Shown here piece after piece: positions 9,394-16,717 of a stretch of DNA of 28,453 nucleotides (the first letter of the stretch is position 1; each line of letters opens with the position of its first letter). The translations under genes and the position numbers were made by a program. The notes under the pieces were generated by a model, which was not told where the DNA came from, did no database searches, and saw nothing but the letters and a program-made list of their open reading frames with translations. The DNA is from Mesostigma viride (Eukaryota > Streptophyta > Mesostigmatophyceae > Mesostigmatales > Mesostigmataceae). Location: assembly GCA_009746045.1 (NCBI GenBank), contig RPFO01000521.1:1-28453 (forward strand). The letters run 5' to 3'.

Positions 9394-10773
9394 ATGTCTG
9401 GGTGTCCAGTTCTTATCCTCCGCGCCAAGGGACCGCAGGACGCGTCCCTGACCGTTTCGCCGACCAAGACCTTCTTCAAGGCCATCTACCCGCGTCACAC
9501 CAACTTCTCCTTTGAGGACATGGAGGTGGTGTCCGTGGCCGGTAACCAGGGCTTCGGTCGCGAGGTGCAGTTTCAACTGCCCAAGAGCGGGGATCTTATT
9601 TCCAAAGTGTTTTTGTACGTCGAGCTTCCGGCTATCAACGAGTGGGGAAACCCCGAGTTCGGCAAGGCCTGGTGGAAGATCTTCGACCCCTTTCTGGACG
9701 ACATCGCGCGCATCCTCATCAAGAAGGTCGAGTTCAAGGTCGGTGGCACGACCATCGAGGAGATGACGGGAGAGTTCATGCACGTGTACGACCAGCTGAG
9801 CCGCGACCCGTCAACCTCGTACGTCGAGAACACCCCCACCCGCCACGGCGGCACCATCCTGGTCGACAACGGCGGACAGACGGGGATGAACAAGGCGTAC
9901 ATCTACATCCCCCTGCAGTTCTCCTTCTGTCTCGAGGACGGCATGGCGTTCCCCATGATCGCGCTCCAGTACCACGACGCCAAGATCATCGTGACGCTCA
10001 ACACCAAGGAGTCCATTTTCACGCAGGTGGTCGGCGGCCCCAACTATCCTGCCACGAGCCTCGCGGGAGGCGTCCTGCCGTGGGACCATCCGAGCGTCGG
10101 CGGGCCTGGGTACCGTGACGCCATGATGGCCGCGATGCCGGACATCACCAAGTTCCGCCTGCTCTGCCGGTTCGTGTACCTGGACGATTTCGAGAGGAAG
10201 CAGTTCGCCGAGGAGAAGCACCAGTATCTCATCACCGAGACCCAGCACTACTCCCATTACGTCAGCGAGGGTTCCGGCCTCGAGACCATCGGTTTGTCAT
10301 TTAGCCACCCTGTCAAGGAGCTTATCTTCTACTACAAGGCCGACAACCGCATGGTCGACCCCGAAATGGCGATGGACCCGACCGAGTCGTACTGGAACTT
10401 CCGGAACAAGAACAGCAAGTTCGGCGACGGCCACCTGTTCGAGCGCTGCAACCTGACGCTGAACTCGCAGCAGATGTTCGGCGAAGGTCGCGATCCGATC
10501 TACTTCAGTTACGTCCTCCCGCTGCAATTCCACACCCGTCTCCCCTCCAACAAGCACGTGTACGTTATCCCGTTCGCGTTGGAGCCGGAGAACTGGAAGC
10601 CCACCGGCGAGCTCAACTTCAGCAGGCTGGACACGGTCAAGCTGGTCCTGCTCGGGCTGCAGAAGAACAGCGTGACACACCGGCTGCCGAAGGGCGTCAT
10701 CGAGATCTACGCGCGGTCCTTCAACGTCCTCGCCATCAGTTCCGGCATGGGCGGCAAGCGTTTCGCTTCTTAA
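9394..10773 (+). CDS. Major capsid protein paralogue 4 (intact)
   Basis: A 459-residue uninterrupted double-jelly-roll capsid protein, the best candidate for the main shell protein as sequenced. Barrel 1 (about 1-230) begins MSGCPVLILRAKG and carries Pro-Thr-Lys-Thr-Phe-Phe-Lys, Arg-His-Thr-Asn-Phe, Pro-Lys-Ser-Gly-Asp-Leu, Tyr-Ile-Pro-Leu-Gln-Phe-Ser-Phe and Met-Ile-Ala-Leu-Gln-Tyr-His-Asp. Barrel 2 starts at about residue 250 with Phe-Val-Tyr-Leu-Asp-Asp-Phe-Glu-Arg, then Ser-His-Pro-Val-Lys-Glu-Leu-Ile-Phe, Asp-Pro-Ile-Tyr-Phe-Ser-Tyr and Glu-Leu-Asn-Phe-Ser-Arg-Leu-Asp, and ends Gly-Met-Gly-Gly-Lys-Arg-Phe-Ala-Ser. Length is typical for the family (430-600). MCP trimers tile the icosahedral shell around the inner membrane. 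There is no insertion between the barrels. Confidence 0.95.
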   Translation: MSGCPVLILRAKGPQDASLTVSPTKTFFKAIYPRHTNFSFEDMEVVSVAGNQGFGREVQFQLPKSGDLISKVFLYVELPAINEWGNPEFGKAWWKIFDPFLDDIARILIKKVEFKVGGTTIEEMTGEFMHVYDQLSRDPSTSYVENTPTRHGGTILVDNGGQTGMNKAYIYIPLQFSFCLEDGMAFPMIALQYHDAKIIVTLNTKESIFTQVVGGPNYPATSLAGGVLPWDHPSVGGPGYRDAMMAAMPDITKFRLLCRFVYLDDFERKQFAEEKHQYLITETQHYSHYVSEGSGLETIGLSFSHPVKELIFYYKADNRMVDPEMAMDPTESYWNFRNKNSKFGDGHLFERCNLTLNSQQMFGEGRDPIYFSYVLPLQFHTRLPSNKHVYVIPFALEPENWKPTGELNFSRLDTVKLVLLGLQKNSVTHRLPKGVIEIYARSFNVLAISSGMGGKRFAS

Positions 10774-10873
10774 ACGCCTTGCGCCTGAATCGCCCACGCG
10801 TCGACACGTCGATTGCGTGTATGGGCCGAATGAAACGTTGAAAAAAGACCGCGCACAAATATAGACAGGTACG

Positions 10874-11284
10874 ATGTTGACGGAACACACGAGTCGAAGA
10901 CGGGTCAACAGGAAGAGACGCGCGACTCGGTCGGCCGCGTCCACGAGCGTCATGGTGGTGAAGAAACCGATCCTGACCCACGTCGGCCGACTCCCTCCCC
11001 CGCCCCCGCCCAAACCGAAGGAGACCCCGGGTTTGCAGCAGGTCCGAGAGATCACGATCCCCGGCGGAGTCAAGAATCCGAGTCGTAGTAATCCGCGCTC
11101 TTCCGAGCCAGCTGCGACAACGGCTTGTCCCTCTTGCCAATGCCCGATCTCTCTGCGTCCAATTTCTTCACCCTCGTGTTCACGGTCTTCTTGCTGCCGA
11201 CCACCTCGTCGTCGGACTCGCTCTCGTAATCCCGGTTGTAATTCAGGCGCGCGTAGTTCCAAAAGCGCGAAGAGCCGATCCTAA
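10874..11284 (+). CDS. Small basic, proline-rich hypothetical protein (C-terminal end uncertain)
   Basis: The frame starts at the ATG at 10874 with a strongly basic N-terminus (Ser-Arg-Arg-Arg-Val-Asn-Arg-Lys-Arg-Arg) and a run of six prolines followed by Lys-Pro-Lys. Such proteins are often DNA- or core-associated, but I do not recognise a family. As read, the frame overlaps the convergent packaging ATPase by 215 bases and its last 65 residues are Ser/Arg/Cys-rich, like antisense reading. A single missing base in the C-rich stretch at about 10992-11012 would instead end the protein at a TAG at 11086-11088, overlapping the ATPase gene by only 19 bases. That shorter version is more plausible. 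Confidence 0.45.
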   Translation: MLTEHTSRRRVNRKRRATRSAASTSVMVVKKPILTHVGRLPPPPPPKPKETPGLQQVREITIPGGVKNPSRSNPRSSEPAATTACPSCQCPISLRPISSPSCSRSSCCRPPRRRTRSRNPGCNSGARSSKSAKSRS

Positions 11285-11936
11285 ACTCGCCCCGGGGCTG
11301 CGCTTTGTACCAGAATATGGTGTCTTCTATACGGTTTGACTCGCTTGTGTGATCCACGACCAAACACTCGTAGTTACGAGTGCACTGGTCGAGGATCTCA
11401 CAAAACGCCTCAAAGGTAGGAATGACGCCGAAGTAATTGCGGTAGAGCCTCTCCCGGTTCATGATGATGTTCTCCCGAAGCGCGAAAACGTAGTCGATGT
11501 TGCTGCGGATGTCGGGCGTCACGTCCATACTGTACTGACTGATGAACAGGAGGAAGATCTTGTAGTGGCGCCCGTTGAGCGCGATCTCGCGCATGCACGG
11601 GTCGCGCATGACCGTTCGATCGTAGACACAATCATCCATAATAACGAAACAGTTTTGAGCTCTCCCGAGTTTACAAAGCTTCTTTTGATTTTTAATGAGC
11701 GCCCTCAAAGCGGGGCGGTTAAACGATTCGTACACAAACAGTTCCGGGACGTGCTTCTGCCAGTGGCGGTTCGACCCCTCCGTCCCGGACATCACGATGC
11801 CAGAGGGTATGTCCCTCTTGTGGTACATGATGTCGGTCGCGAGGGTCGTTTTTCCGCCTCCTCGCTTGGACACGATGCAGACCACCTTGTCGTTGCCCAT
11901 TTTCGACGGATCAAACTTTTTCAGTTGCAGGTCCAT
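11070..11936 (-). CDS. A32-like genome-packaging ATPase
   Basis: A 288-residue intact protein of the FtsK/HerA-superfamily ATPases that pump viral DNA into the NCLDV capsid; one of the core genes of the phylum. Walker A is Ser-Lys-Arg-Gly-Gly-Gly-Lys-Thr-Thr (residues 23-31), Walker B is Phe-Val-Ile-Met-Asp-Asp (97-102), and a conserved Ile-Ser-Gln segment follows near residue 132. The C-terminal 50 residues are an acidic then basic tail ending Tyr-Asp-Ser-Asp-Ser. The length matches the family. Upstream an A9 run on the minus strand (T run at 11971-11979) lies about 35 bases before the ATG. It heads a minus-strand block and converges with the small basic gene. Confidence 0.95.
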   Translation of the reverse strand: MDLQLKKFDPSKMGNDKVVCIVSKRGGGKTTLATDIMYHKRDIPSGIVMSGTEGSNRHWQKHVPELFVYESFNRPALRALIKNQKKLCKLGRAQNCFVIMDDCVYDRTVMRDPCMREIALNGRHYKIFLLFISQYSMDVTPDIRSNIDYVFALRENIIMNRERLYRNYFGVIPTFEAFCEILDQCTRNYECLVVDHTSESNRIEDTIFWYKAQPRGEFRIGSSRFWNYARLNYNRDYESESDDEVVGSKKTVNTRVKKLDAERSGIGKRDKPLSQLARKSADYYDSDS

Positions 11937-11982
11937 TTTCGCAGCAGAAGTATTGGAAGTACCGGATCTTTTTTTTTAGCCT

Positions 11983-12615
11983 TTACAGGCGTACCTCGGG
12001 GACACGGTCGTACGTCCAGAACGACACGAGGATCCCGTTAGCCTTTGCGAGTCGCATCCACTCGTCCTGGTGCCACTGCTCGGCCCTGTCTTTGGACGCC
12101 ACGTCGCGCGTGCGGTTGTACTTTTGCGCGAACTGATCCTGCAGTTTCGTGAACTTCTTTTCGATCGCCTTCGCGGCCTTAGACCCTCCCTTGAGCAGAT
12201 GAAGCACGAGCGACGGGCTCAATGTCATGACGAACACCCCCGCGTGGTTGAAGACCATGTGGCTCACGTTTTCGGACTTTACGTCGTTAAGGATGATTCC
12301 GACGTCCGTGTCGCTAGGACTGGACAGGGAACAGTCCGTCATGCCGCATTTCTGTGGATGCGTGTGCCATTCGAAGGTCCCGTGCGGGATCTCGACGTCG
12401 TTCGTGTGACCGAACGCCGTCGTCGTGTACCGATGCAGCACGCCGTGGATGTCCGGAACGAACGTCCCTCCGATCTCCTTGCCCGTTCGCAGGGTAGAGC
12501 GGATGTAATCCACGTCGTTGCGAGATACTGGGAATACCGCCCTATCATTGTTCTCGAGCACTTTGCGCCCGTCCGGCATGGTACGTACGGGTAAGATCTC
12601 GGTCTTGAAGCCCAT
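11983..12615 (-). CDS. JAMM/MPN-type metallopeptidase-like protein
   Basis: The 210-residue protein carries the zinc-binding signature of JAB/JAMM peptidases: Glu82-Trp-His84-Thr-His86-Pro87, then Pro100-Ser101-Asp-Thr-Asp104. The usual spacing between the His pair and Ser is shorter; here about five extra residues including two cysteines (Cys-Gly-Met-Thr-Asp-Cys) lie between. JAMM enzymes cleave isopeptide bonds of ubiquitin or process small sulfur-carrier proteins. The C-terminal third is charged and helical. It sits 46 bases upstream of the packaging ATPase on the same strand. All catalytic residues appear present, so activity is plausible; the substrate is unknown. A role in removing host ubiquitin is inference. 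Confidence 0.68.
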   Translation of the reverse strand: MGFKTEILPVRTMPDGRKVLENNDRAVFPVSRNDVDYIRSTLRTGKEIGGTFVPDIHGVLHRYTTTAFGHTNDVEIPHGTFEWHTHPQKCGMTDCSLSSPSDTDVGIILNDVKSENVSHMVFNHAGVFVMTLSPSLVLHLLKGGSKAAKAIEKKFTKLQDQFAQKYNRTRDVASKDRAEQWHQDEWMRLAKANGILVSFWTYDRVPEVRL

Positions 12616-12649
12616 GGTCTTTCGTATGTATTTAAGCCGAACAATTTAG

Positions 12650-13480
12650 TTAAAACCCGTCGTCTCCGTCGTCCGCCTCGTCGGGGCCCGTGAACCGAGT
12701 CTGTCTCCGGCGCTCCAGGTTCTTCCCGTCTACGGTAACCTTCCTCATACCGCCCTTTTCCTCTTCCGCTTGCCCCATGTCGTGCCCGTCCTCGAACTCG
12801 TCGTCCTCCTCGTCGAGGTCTTCCATGTCCTCCTCGAGCTTGTCATCGCGATCCACCTCCTCGCCACCCTTGAATGTGTCTTTGTCGAGCATGTCGCCCA
12901 TGTACTCCTTCAAAATATCGTCGATGGGCATCAGGGTGTGTACGGCGTTACGCACGGCCTCGCGGATCGTAGCGAACAAGTTGCGCCTGTGGAGTTTCAG
13001 TTCTCCGTCGTTTGTCTCGCCGACAAAAAACTCGGAGTCGTCCAAAATGTCGGACCCCACGTTCTTCATGACCAGGTGGATGAAACGCGTGGGCGAAGGA
13101 ACGCGGACTTTCATGGTCTGGTTGGGGTCACGAGACATGCGGATGGATCCCATGATCATGCTCGTGCACACGAAGTACGCTTTTAGCAGGTCGCGGAAAT
13201 AAGGGATCGCCTCCATCACCTCCTCCGTCTCCTCTTCGATGACGTCCTGGCCCCAATCGGGAATCTCCGTAACCAGCTGCAGGAAGGCGGACATCGTGTC
13301 CATGCCCGCGGACTCCGATACTTCCTCGGCGTCCGTCAAAATGTTCTTGAAGGATTGGAAGATCGGCTCCGTGAGACCCCTCTCCAGCTGATCCACATAC
13401 TCCTTCTTGCTGTCCACGAGGACGTTGATGTTGACGACGGGTTCGGACGCTTTCTCCATCGGGGACGGATTGGGGTTCAT
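12650..13480 (-). CDS. Conserved NCLDV-type protein with acidic tail (DUF5767-like)
   Basis: A 276-residue intact protein. The first 170 residues contain Val-Asn-Ile-Asn-Val-Leu-Val-Asp-Ser-Lys-Lys-Glu-Tyr, then Phe-Leu-Gln-Leu-Val-Thr-Glu-Ile-Pro-Asp-Trp and Leu-Leu-Lys-Ala-Tyr-Phe-Val-Cys, a pattern I associate with the widespread NCLDV family of unknown function DUF5767 (from memory, not searched). Residues about 205-245 are a run of Asp and Glu, followed by a basic patch and a second acidic end. It has no membrane segment. The family is found in late gene sets, so a virion or assembly role is likely but unproven. It lies 34 bases upstream of the JAMM gene. Confidence 0.6.
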   Translation of the reverse strand: MNPNPSPMEKASEPVVNINVLVDSKKEYVDQLERGLTEPIFQSFKNILTDAEEVSESAGMDTMSAFLQLVTEIPDWGQDVIEEETEEVMEAIPYFRDLLKAYFVCTSMIMGSIRMSRDPNQTMKVRVPSPTRFIHLVMKNVGSDILDDSEFFVGETNDGELKLHRRNLFATIREAVRNAVHTLMPIDDILKEYMGDMLDKDTFKGGEEVDRDDKLEEDMEDLDEEDDEFEDGHDMGQAEEEKGGMRKVTVDGKNLERRRQTRFTGPDEADDGDDGF

Positions 13481-13597
13481 ACCATCAGGTTCGTTTATTT
13501 CCGGGTGGTGCTTAACGCACGATAACGACCGCGGGCCGATCCCGTTCGTCCATTACTTCACATGCCTTCGTATTTTTTTGTTGATCTCTGTTCTGAT

Positions 13598-14014
13598 TTA
13601 AAGTATTATCAATTCTCGTGAAACGCAGAGGGGGTTGCAACCCTCTTCCGTAAAATACAGGAAACTCCCCGCCGACGTCGCGGCGTGTATCAACGCATGG
13701 AAGCCGTCGCTGCCCCTGGACATTTGAAAAACCCAGAAGGAGAGAAACGAATACGCGATAGAAGCGTACGCCGCCATCACGCGCCACGTAACCGCTAAGC
13801 ACCCCAGGCTGTCATACACCAGATACGCGATCATAAAGTGCGCGCCCGCCATGTCTGCCACACGAACGATAGGGTGGTAGCTCGCGTGGTTGCATTGAGA
13901 AAGCACCACCACGTAAAGAGTCCCGTACCGGAAAAGAGCGTCGTGGCAAAAGGCCCACGCCGCGTACAGAGGGAGGCAGTACAACAGCGAAGTGGCCTGG
14001 AGAAACCGTCCCAT
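13598..14014 (-). CDS. Multi-pass membrane protein with CREST-like motif
   Basis: A 138-residue protein that is almost entirely hydrophobic, with four or so predicted membrane segments (about 5-22, 31-40, 54-68, 75-97, and possibly 106-121). Polar residues inside the segments match the pattern of the CREST superfamily (alkaline ceramidase, PAQR/hemolysin III, TMEM8): Ser45-Tyr-His47, Asp54, and His106-x3-His110 in Phe-His-Ala-Leu-Ile-His. CREST members are metal-dependent lipid hydrolases with seven membrane passes, so this copy would be short. I suggest this relation at moderate to low confidence; the alternative is an unrelated small viral membrane protein. A 117-base spacer with no clear feature separates it from the upstream end of the DUF5767-like gene. 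Confidence 0.55.
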   Translation of the reverse strand: MGRFLQATSLLYCLPLYAAWAFCHDALFRYGTLYVVVLSQCNHASYHPIVRVADMAGAHFMIAYLVYDSLGCLAVTWRVMAAYASIAYSFLSFWVFQMSRGSDGFHALIHAATSAGSFLYFTEEGCNPLCVSRELIIL

Positions 14015-14068
14015 GGAACGAAAGCAGTTTAATGTCCCGGTTTTGTGATTCCGAGTGCAGACGCGGTC

Positions 14069-14527
14069 TCACACTTTGCGGAAGTTTAATGCCAGCTGGA
14101 CGGCGCCCCACGCCACGACGCCCAAGAGAGCCCCCGCCATGTGCACCCTGACGCGGCTCACTTCCCCCGTGCGCTTGTCCTCGAACCAGGCCGGTTTGTA
14201 CCGCGGTGCGAGCTTTATTACGCCGATGGCGGCGATGATACCCACGCACACCGCCGGGATCGACACGGATTTTTTACGGAAGCTCGTCGCCGACCCGACG
14301 TGGCTTACCGCTCCTCCCGTGCTCGCTCGCGGCATCAGGTCTGGCTCATCATACGTGCTCTCCATCAACAACGGCTGGGAGGACGCGCCCGTCACCGGGT
14401 CCAGGCCAGCCGGCGCACTGCTGCTCGGGAACTGGGAAGGAGCGCGGGAGAGAGGACTCGATGCGACGGCCGGAGGAGGGGCGCGGCTCCGGCGAGCTTG
14501 GCGGGCGATAGCGGTAAGGTTTTCCAT
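14069..14527 (-). CDS. Hypothetical membrane protein with two C-terminal segments
   Basis: I use the ATG at 14527 (MENLTAIARQARR); an upstream in-frame ATG at 14560 lies inside the AT-rich promoter-like stretch. Residues about 15-90 are Ser/Pro/Ala-rich and probably disordered. Two hydrophobic segments follow: Ile-Pro-Ala-Val-Cys-Val-Gly-Ile-Ile-Ala-Ala-Ile-Gly-Val at about 90-104 and Ala-Gly-Ala-Leu-Leu-Gly-Val-Val-Ala-Trp near the end, with a charged loop between. An A8 run at 14559-14566 (T8 on the coding strand) lies about 32 bases before the start. No family recognised; a virion inner-membrane role is possible. Confidence 0.5.
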   Translation of the reverse strand: MENLTAIARQARRSRAPPPAVASSPLSRAPSQFPSSSAPAGLDPVTGASSQPLLMESTYDEPDLMPRASTGGAVSHVGSATSFRKKSVSIPAVCVGIIAAIGVIKLAPRYKPAWFEDKRTGEVSRVRVHMAGALLGVVAWGAVQLALNFRKV

Positions 14528-14590
14528 TGTGAGTCGGTATGATATCTTTACCGCGTCCAAAAAAAATAGGGGTGGTGAACGCGTGCGCGG

Positions 14591-15175
14591 TCAATCGTAA
14601 CTCGCAAAGTCCGGCTTGTCTAAATCCCACGCGCTCTGTTTCTCCGTCTCGCAAGTGGGCGATTCCCGCTCGGAGGAACCCGCGTCCTCGTCACGAATCG
14701 ACGCAGTTTTGCCCCCGGTATACGGCTGGCGTCTCCACAACGGTTTCAAAGACTCTTCGTAACACGCCGCGTGGTAAAACGCGAACAAACGAGTGTGGGA
14801 TACGGGCACGCACTCCTCCGCCTTCCCCGCGGGCATCGGGATCGTGCAGTATTGACACGCCACCCACCCCCTACCGGGCTCGCGCTCGAGAAACCCCCTT
14901 TGTATTTCGAACCCATCGATCGTCGCGCCGTCACCTCCTTCATCGATGTAGCTCCTCACGGCCTTCGATTCTGAGTCTGACATCGGCACGCGTTGGGACG
15001 CCCCGCGGACGTAACACGCTCGGTGTCCACCGTGGTTGTCGTAAATCATCCTCGTGCCTAGCCGCGCATCTCGCCGCGCCTTTGCGTTCGACCACCACAG
15101 GTCCGCGGCTCTTCGCTGCTCGGCCAAATGGCACGCGAACTCGACGCATCGATGTTCCTGAACGGATGCTGGCAT
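14591..15175 (-). CDS. Hypothetical protein with Cys/His metal-binding pattern
   Basis: A 194-residue protein. Residues about 104-140 contain Cys-Gln-Tyr-Cys, then a single Cys in Glu-Glu-Cys, then His in Ser-His-Thr, then His-x2-Cys in Tyr-His-Ala-Ala-Cys. Five or six such ligands in 35 residues suggest a zinc-binding fold of RING, PHD or treble-clef type, but the spacing is not one I can assign. The N-terminal half is rich in Arg and Ala with scattered Cys and His; the end is acidic with no domain. It sits between the membrane protein and the paralogous pair on the same strand. Confidence 0.5.
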   Translation of the reverse strand: MPASVQEHRCVEFACHLAEQRRAADLWWSNAKARRDARLGTRMIYDNHGGHRACYVRGASQRVPMSDSESKAVRSYIDEGGDGATIDGFEIQRGFLEREPGRGWVACQYCTIPMPAGKAEECVPVSHTRLFAFYHAACYEESLKPLWRRQPYTGGKTASIRDEDAGSSERESPTCETEKQSAWDLDKPDFASYD

Positions 15176-15200
15176 CCCTGGTACAAATGGGCCTTTTTTT

Positions 15201-16682
15201 TTACCGCCGGGCGACGCGGCGCTTCGACCTGCCAGTCATTCGCCGGCGCTTCACCCTACGAGCCCCTGGCGCGTGGAAGTTGGGAAGCGCGACCCCGCTG
15301 TTCAACGAGAGACCCCCCTCCATCCCGTTGAACCCGCCGAAAAGATCGCGAACACCCTTGGCCCTCGCGCAAACAGGGCCGTACACCGCGTTCGGGTTCT
15401 CCACGACGCTACCGTCGGCGGAGACGATGTACGGGTCTACGACGCGCAACTTGTCCTTATCCTTCACGGACGCCGGGTCGGCGTTGAGGAAGACAGACCC
15501 GTACCCTGGCCCGCACGACGGTTGAGGCAGGCCGCTCACGCGGTAGTCCGCGTTGATCAGCTCGGAGTACGACTCCCACGGCTGTTGAGAGTTGATGCTC
15601 TTTACCATGGACAAGGCGCCGGCGTTTCTCCACCACGCGTCGATGTGGTTGAGCATGGCGGACCGCAGCCGGTTGAAAGCGAGCATGTCGCGGCGGATGA
15701 AACGCTTGATCAGGTTGGGGATATGCGGGATACCCTGTCGTTTGGCGTATGTCTTTATGTCTGAGTATTCCATCAAAGAAGCGATGGTCTTGTAATGGGA
15801 AGGAGCTAACTTCGCCAGAGTGGGTCCGTCCAGGTTTTCCTGGAACAAAAAGGGGATGATCTCGGCGGGCTTAGAATCTAGAGACGCTTTATCGCCCGCC
15901 GTCGACTTGAAGTCTTCCTCTGTGGAGAACGTATTGTACTTGTGAAGAAATGAATCTTCGTGCTGGAATACGAAAACACAGTCCGCGAACCCCTTCGCGT
16001 GTGGGCCCGCGTTGAAGACCGAAAACGCGAAAATTTTACCGGTGCTGATGTCCACTTTGGAATCATGTTCCATGTGTGAATGGAATACGCCTTTATCGTC
16101 GAACCTCCTTATAACTTTATCGGCGCCTGGGTGGCGCAAATCATTGCCCGCGCCTGTGTTTACCTGCATCCATTTGATGGGTGTGACCTTTTGCATTAGA
16201 CTTAAGGTGGTAAATGGGATCCTGTGCAAATAAACGGCCCACAAAAGATCAGCTGCTTTCAATGCCTCAGGTTTACGGGTATTGATGTTAAATCGCACGG
16301 GTTCGCACGCCATGAAACCGCGCAGTAGGGTTACAATCGTGCCGATCTTCTCGCGGCTAGTGTCCATGAGGGTAGGAGAGGTGGCATTGTGGACGCGTTC
16401 GTTGACGTCCCGCATCAGGTTGATGAGGATGTCGTACATGTACACGTTGGCGACGAACTGTCGCAACTTAATCACCAAGTCCTTGTCCTCGTCGATGATG
16501 TTATGCTTGTACAACGCCGCCTCCTCCGGTTTGAACTGGATGTTGGGCATGTACGACCGGATTTTTTGCAGCTCGTAGGACGTAAACACCTTGGTGGCGA
16601 GATCCTCGATCCTCGACTGGGTCTGCGCCGACCTGCCGGTCGGCGTGGCCACTCGGGTGTGTAGGGGGTACGCGGTCGCCAT
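15201..16682 (-). CDS. Basic-tailed protein of a tandem paralogous pair, copy 1
   Basis: About 493 residues, intact. Start chosen at the ATG at 16682 because the product then begins Met-Ala-Thr-Ala-Tyr-Pro-Leu like its neighbour (Met-Thr-Thr-Ala-Tyr-Pro-Leu); an in-frame ATG at 16688 adds two residues. Shared blocks with copy 2: Asp-Leu-Ala-Thr-Lys-Val-Phe-Thr-x-Tyr, Tyr-Met-Pro-Asn-x-Gln-Phe-Lys, Arg-Arg-Asp-x-Leu-Ala-Phe-Asn-Arg, Cys-Gly-Pro-Gly-Tyr-Gly-Ser-Val-Phe, and Val-Val-Asp-Pro-Tyr-Ile-Val-Ser-Ala-Asp-Gly. The last 20 residues are mostly Arg and Lys. The central third (about 155-290) differs between copies. I do not recognise the family; the basic tail suggests nucleic-acid binding or virion core packing. 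Confidence 0.65.
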   Translation of the reverse strand: MATAYPLHTRVATPTGRSAQTQSRIEDLATKVFTSYELQKIRSYMPNIQFKPEEAALYKHNIIDEDKDLVIKLRQFVANVYMYDILINLMRDVNERVHNATSPTLMDTSREKIGTIVTLLRGFMACEPVRFNINTRKPEALKAADLLWAVYLHRIPFTTLSLMQKVTPIKWMQVNTGAGNDLRHPGADKVIRRFDDKGVFHSHMEHDSKVDISTGKIFAFSVFNAGPHAKGFADCVFVFQHEDSFLHKYNTFSTEEDFKSTAGDKASLDSKPAEIIPFLFQENLDGPTLAKLAPSHYKTIASLMEYSDIKTYAKRQGIPHIPNLIKRFIRRDMLAFNRLRSAMLNHIDAWWRNAGALSMVKSINSQQPWESYSELINADYRVSGLPQPSCGPGYGSVFLNADPASVKDKDKLRVVDPYIVSADGSVVENPNAVYGPVCARAKGVRDLFGGFNGMEGGLSLNSGVALPNFHAPGARRVKRRRMTGRSKRRVARR

Positions 16683-16717
16683 GGACATGTATACAGTTGT
16701 TCCTAGAAAAAAATACT

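Noticed and set aside
11349-12041. 230-residue plus-strand frame opposite the packaging ATPase
   Set aside because: Shadow of a gene with unmistakable Walker motifs on the minus strand.
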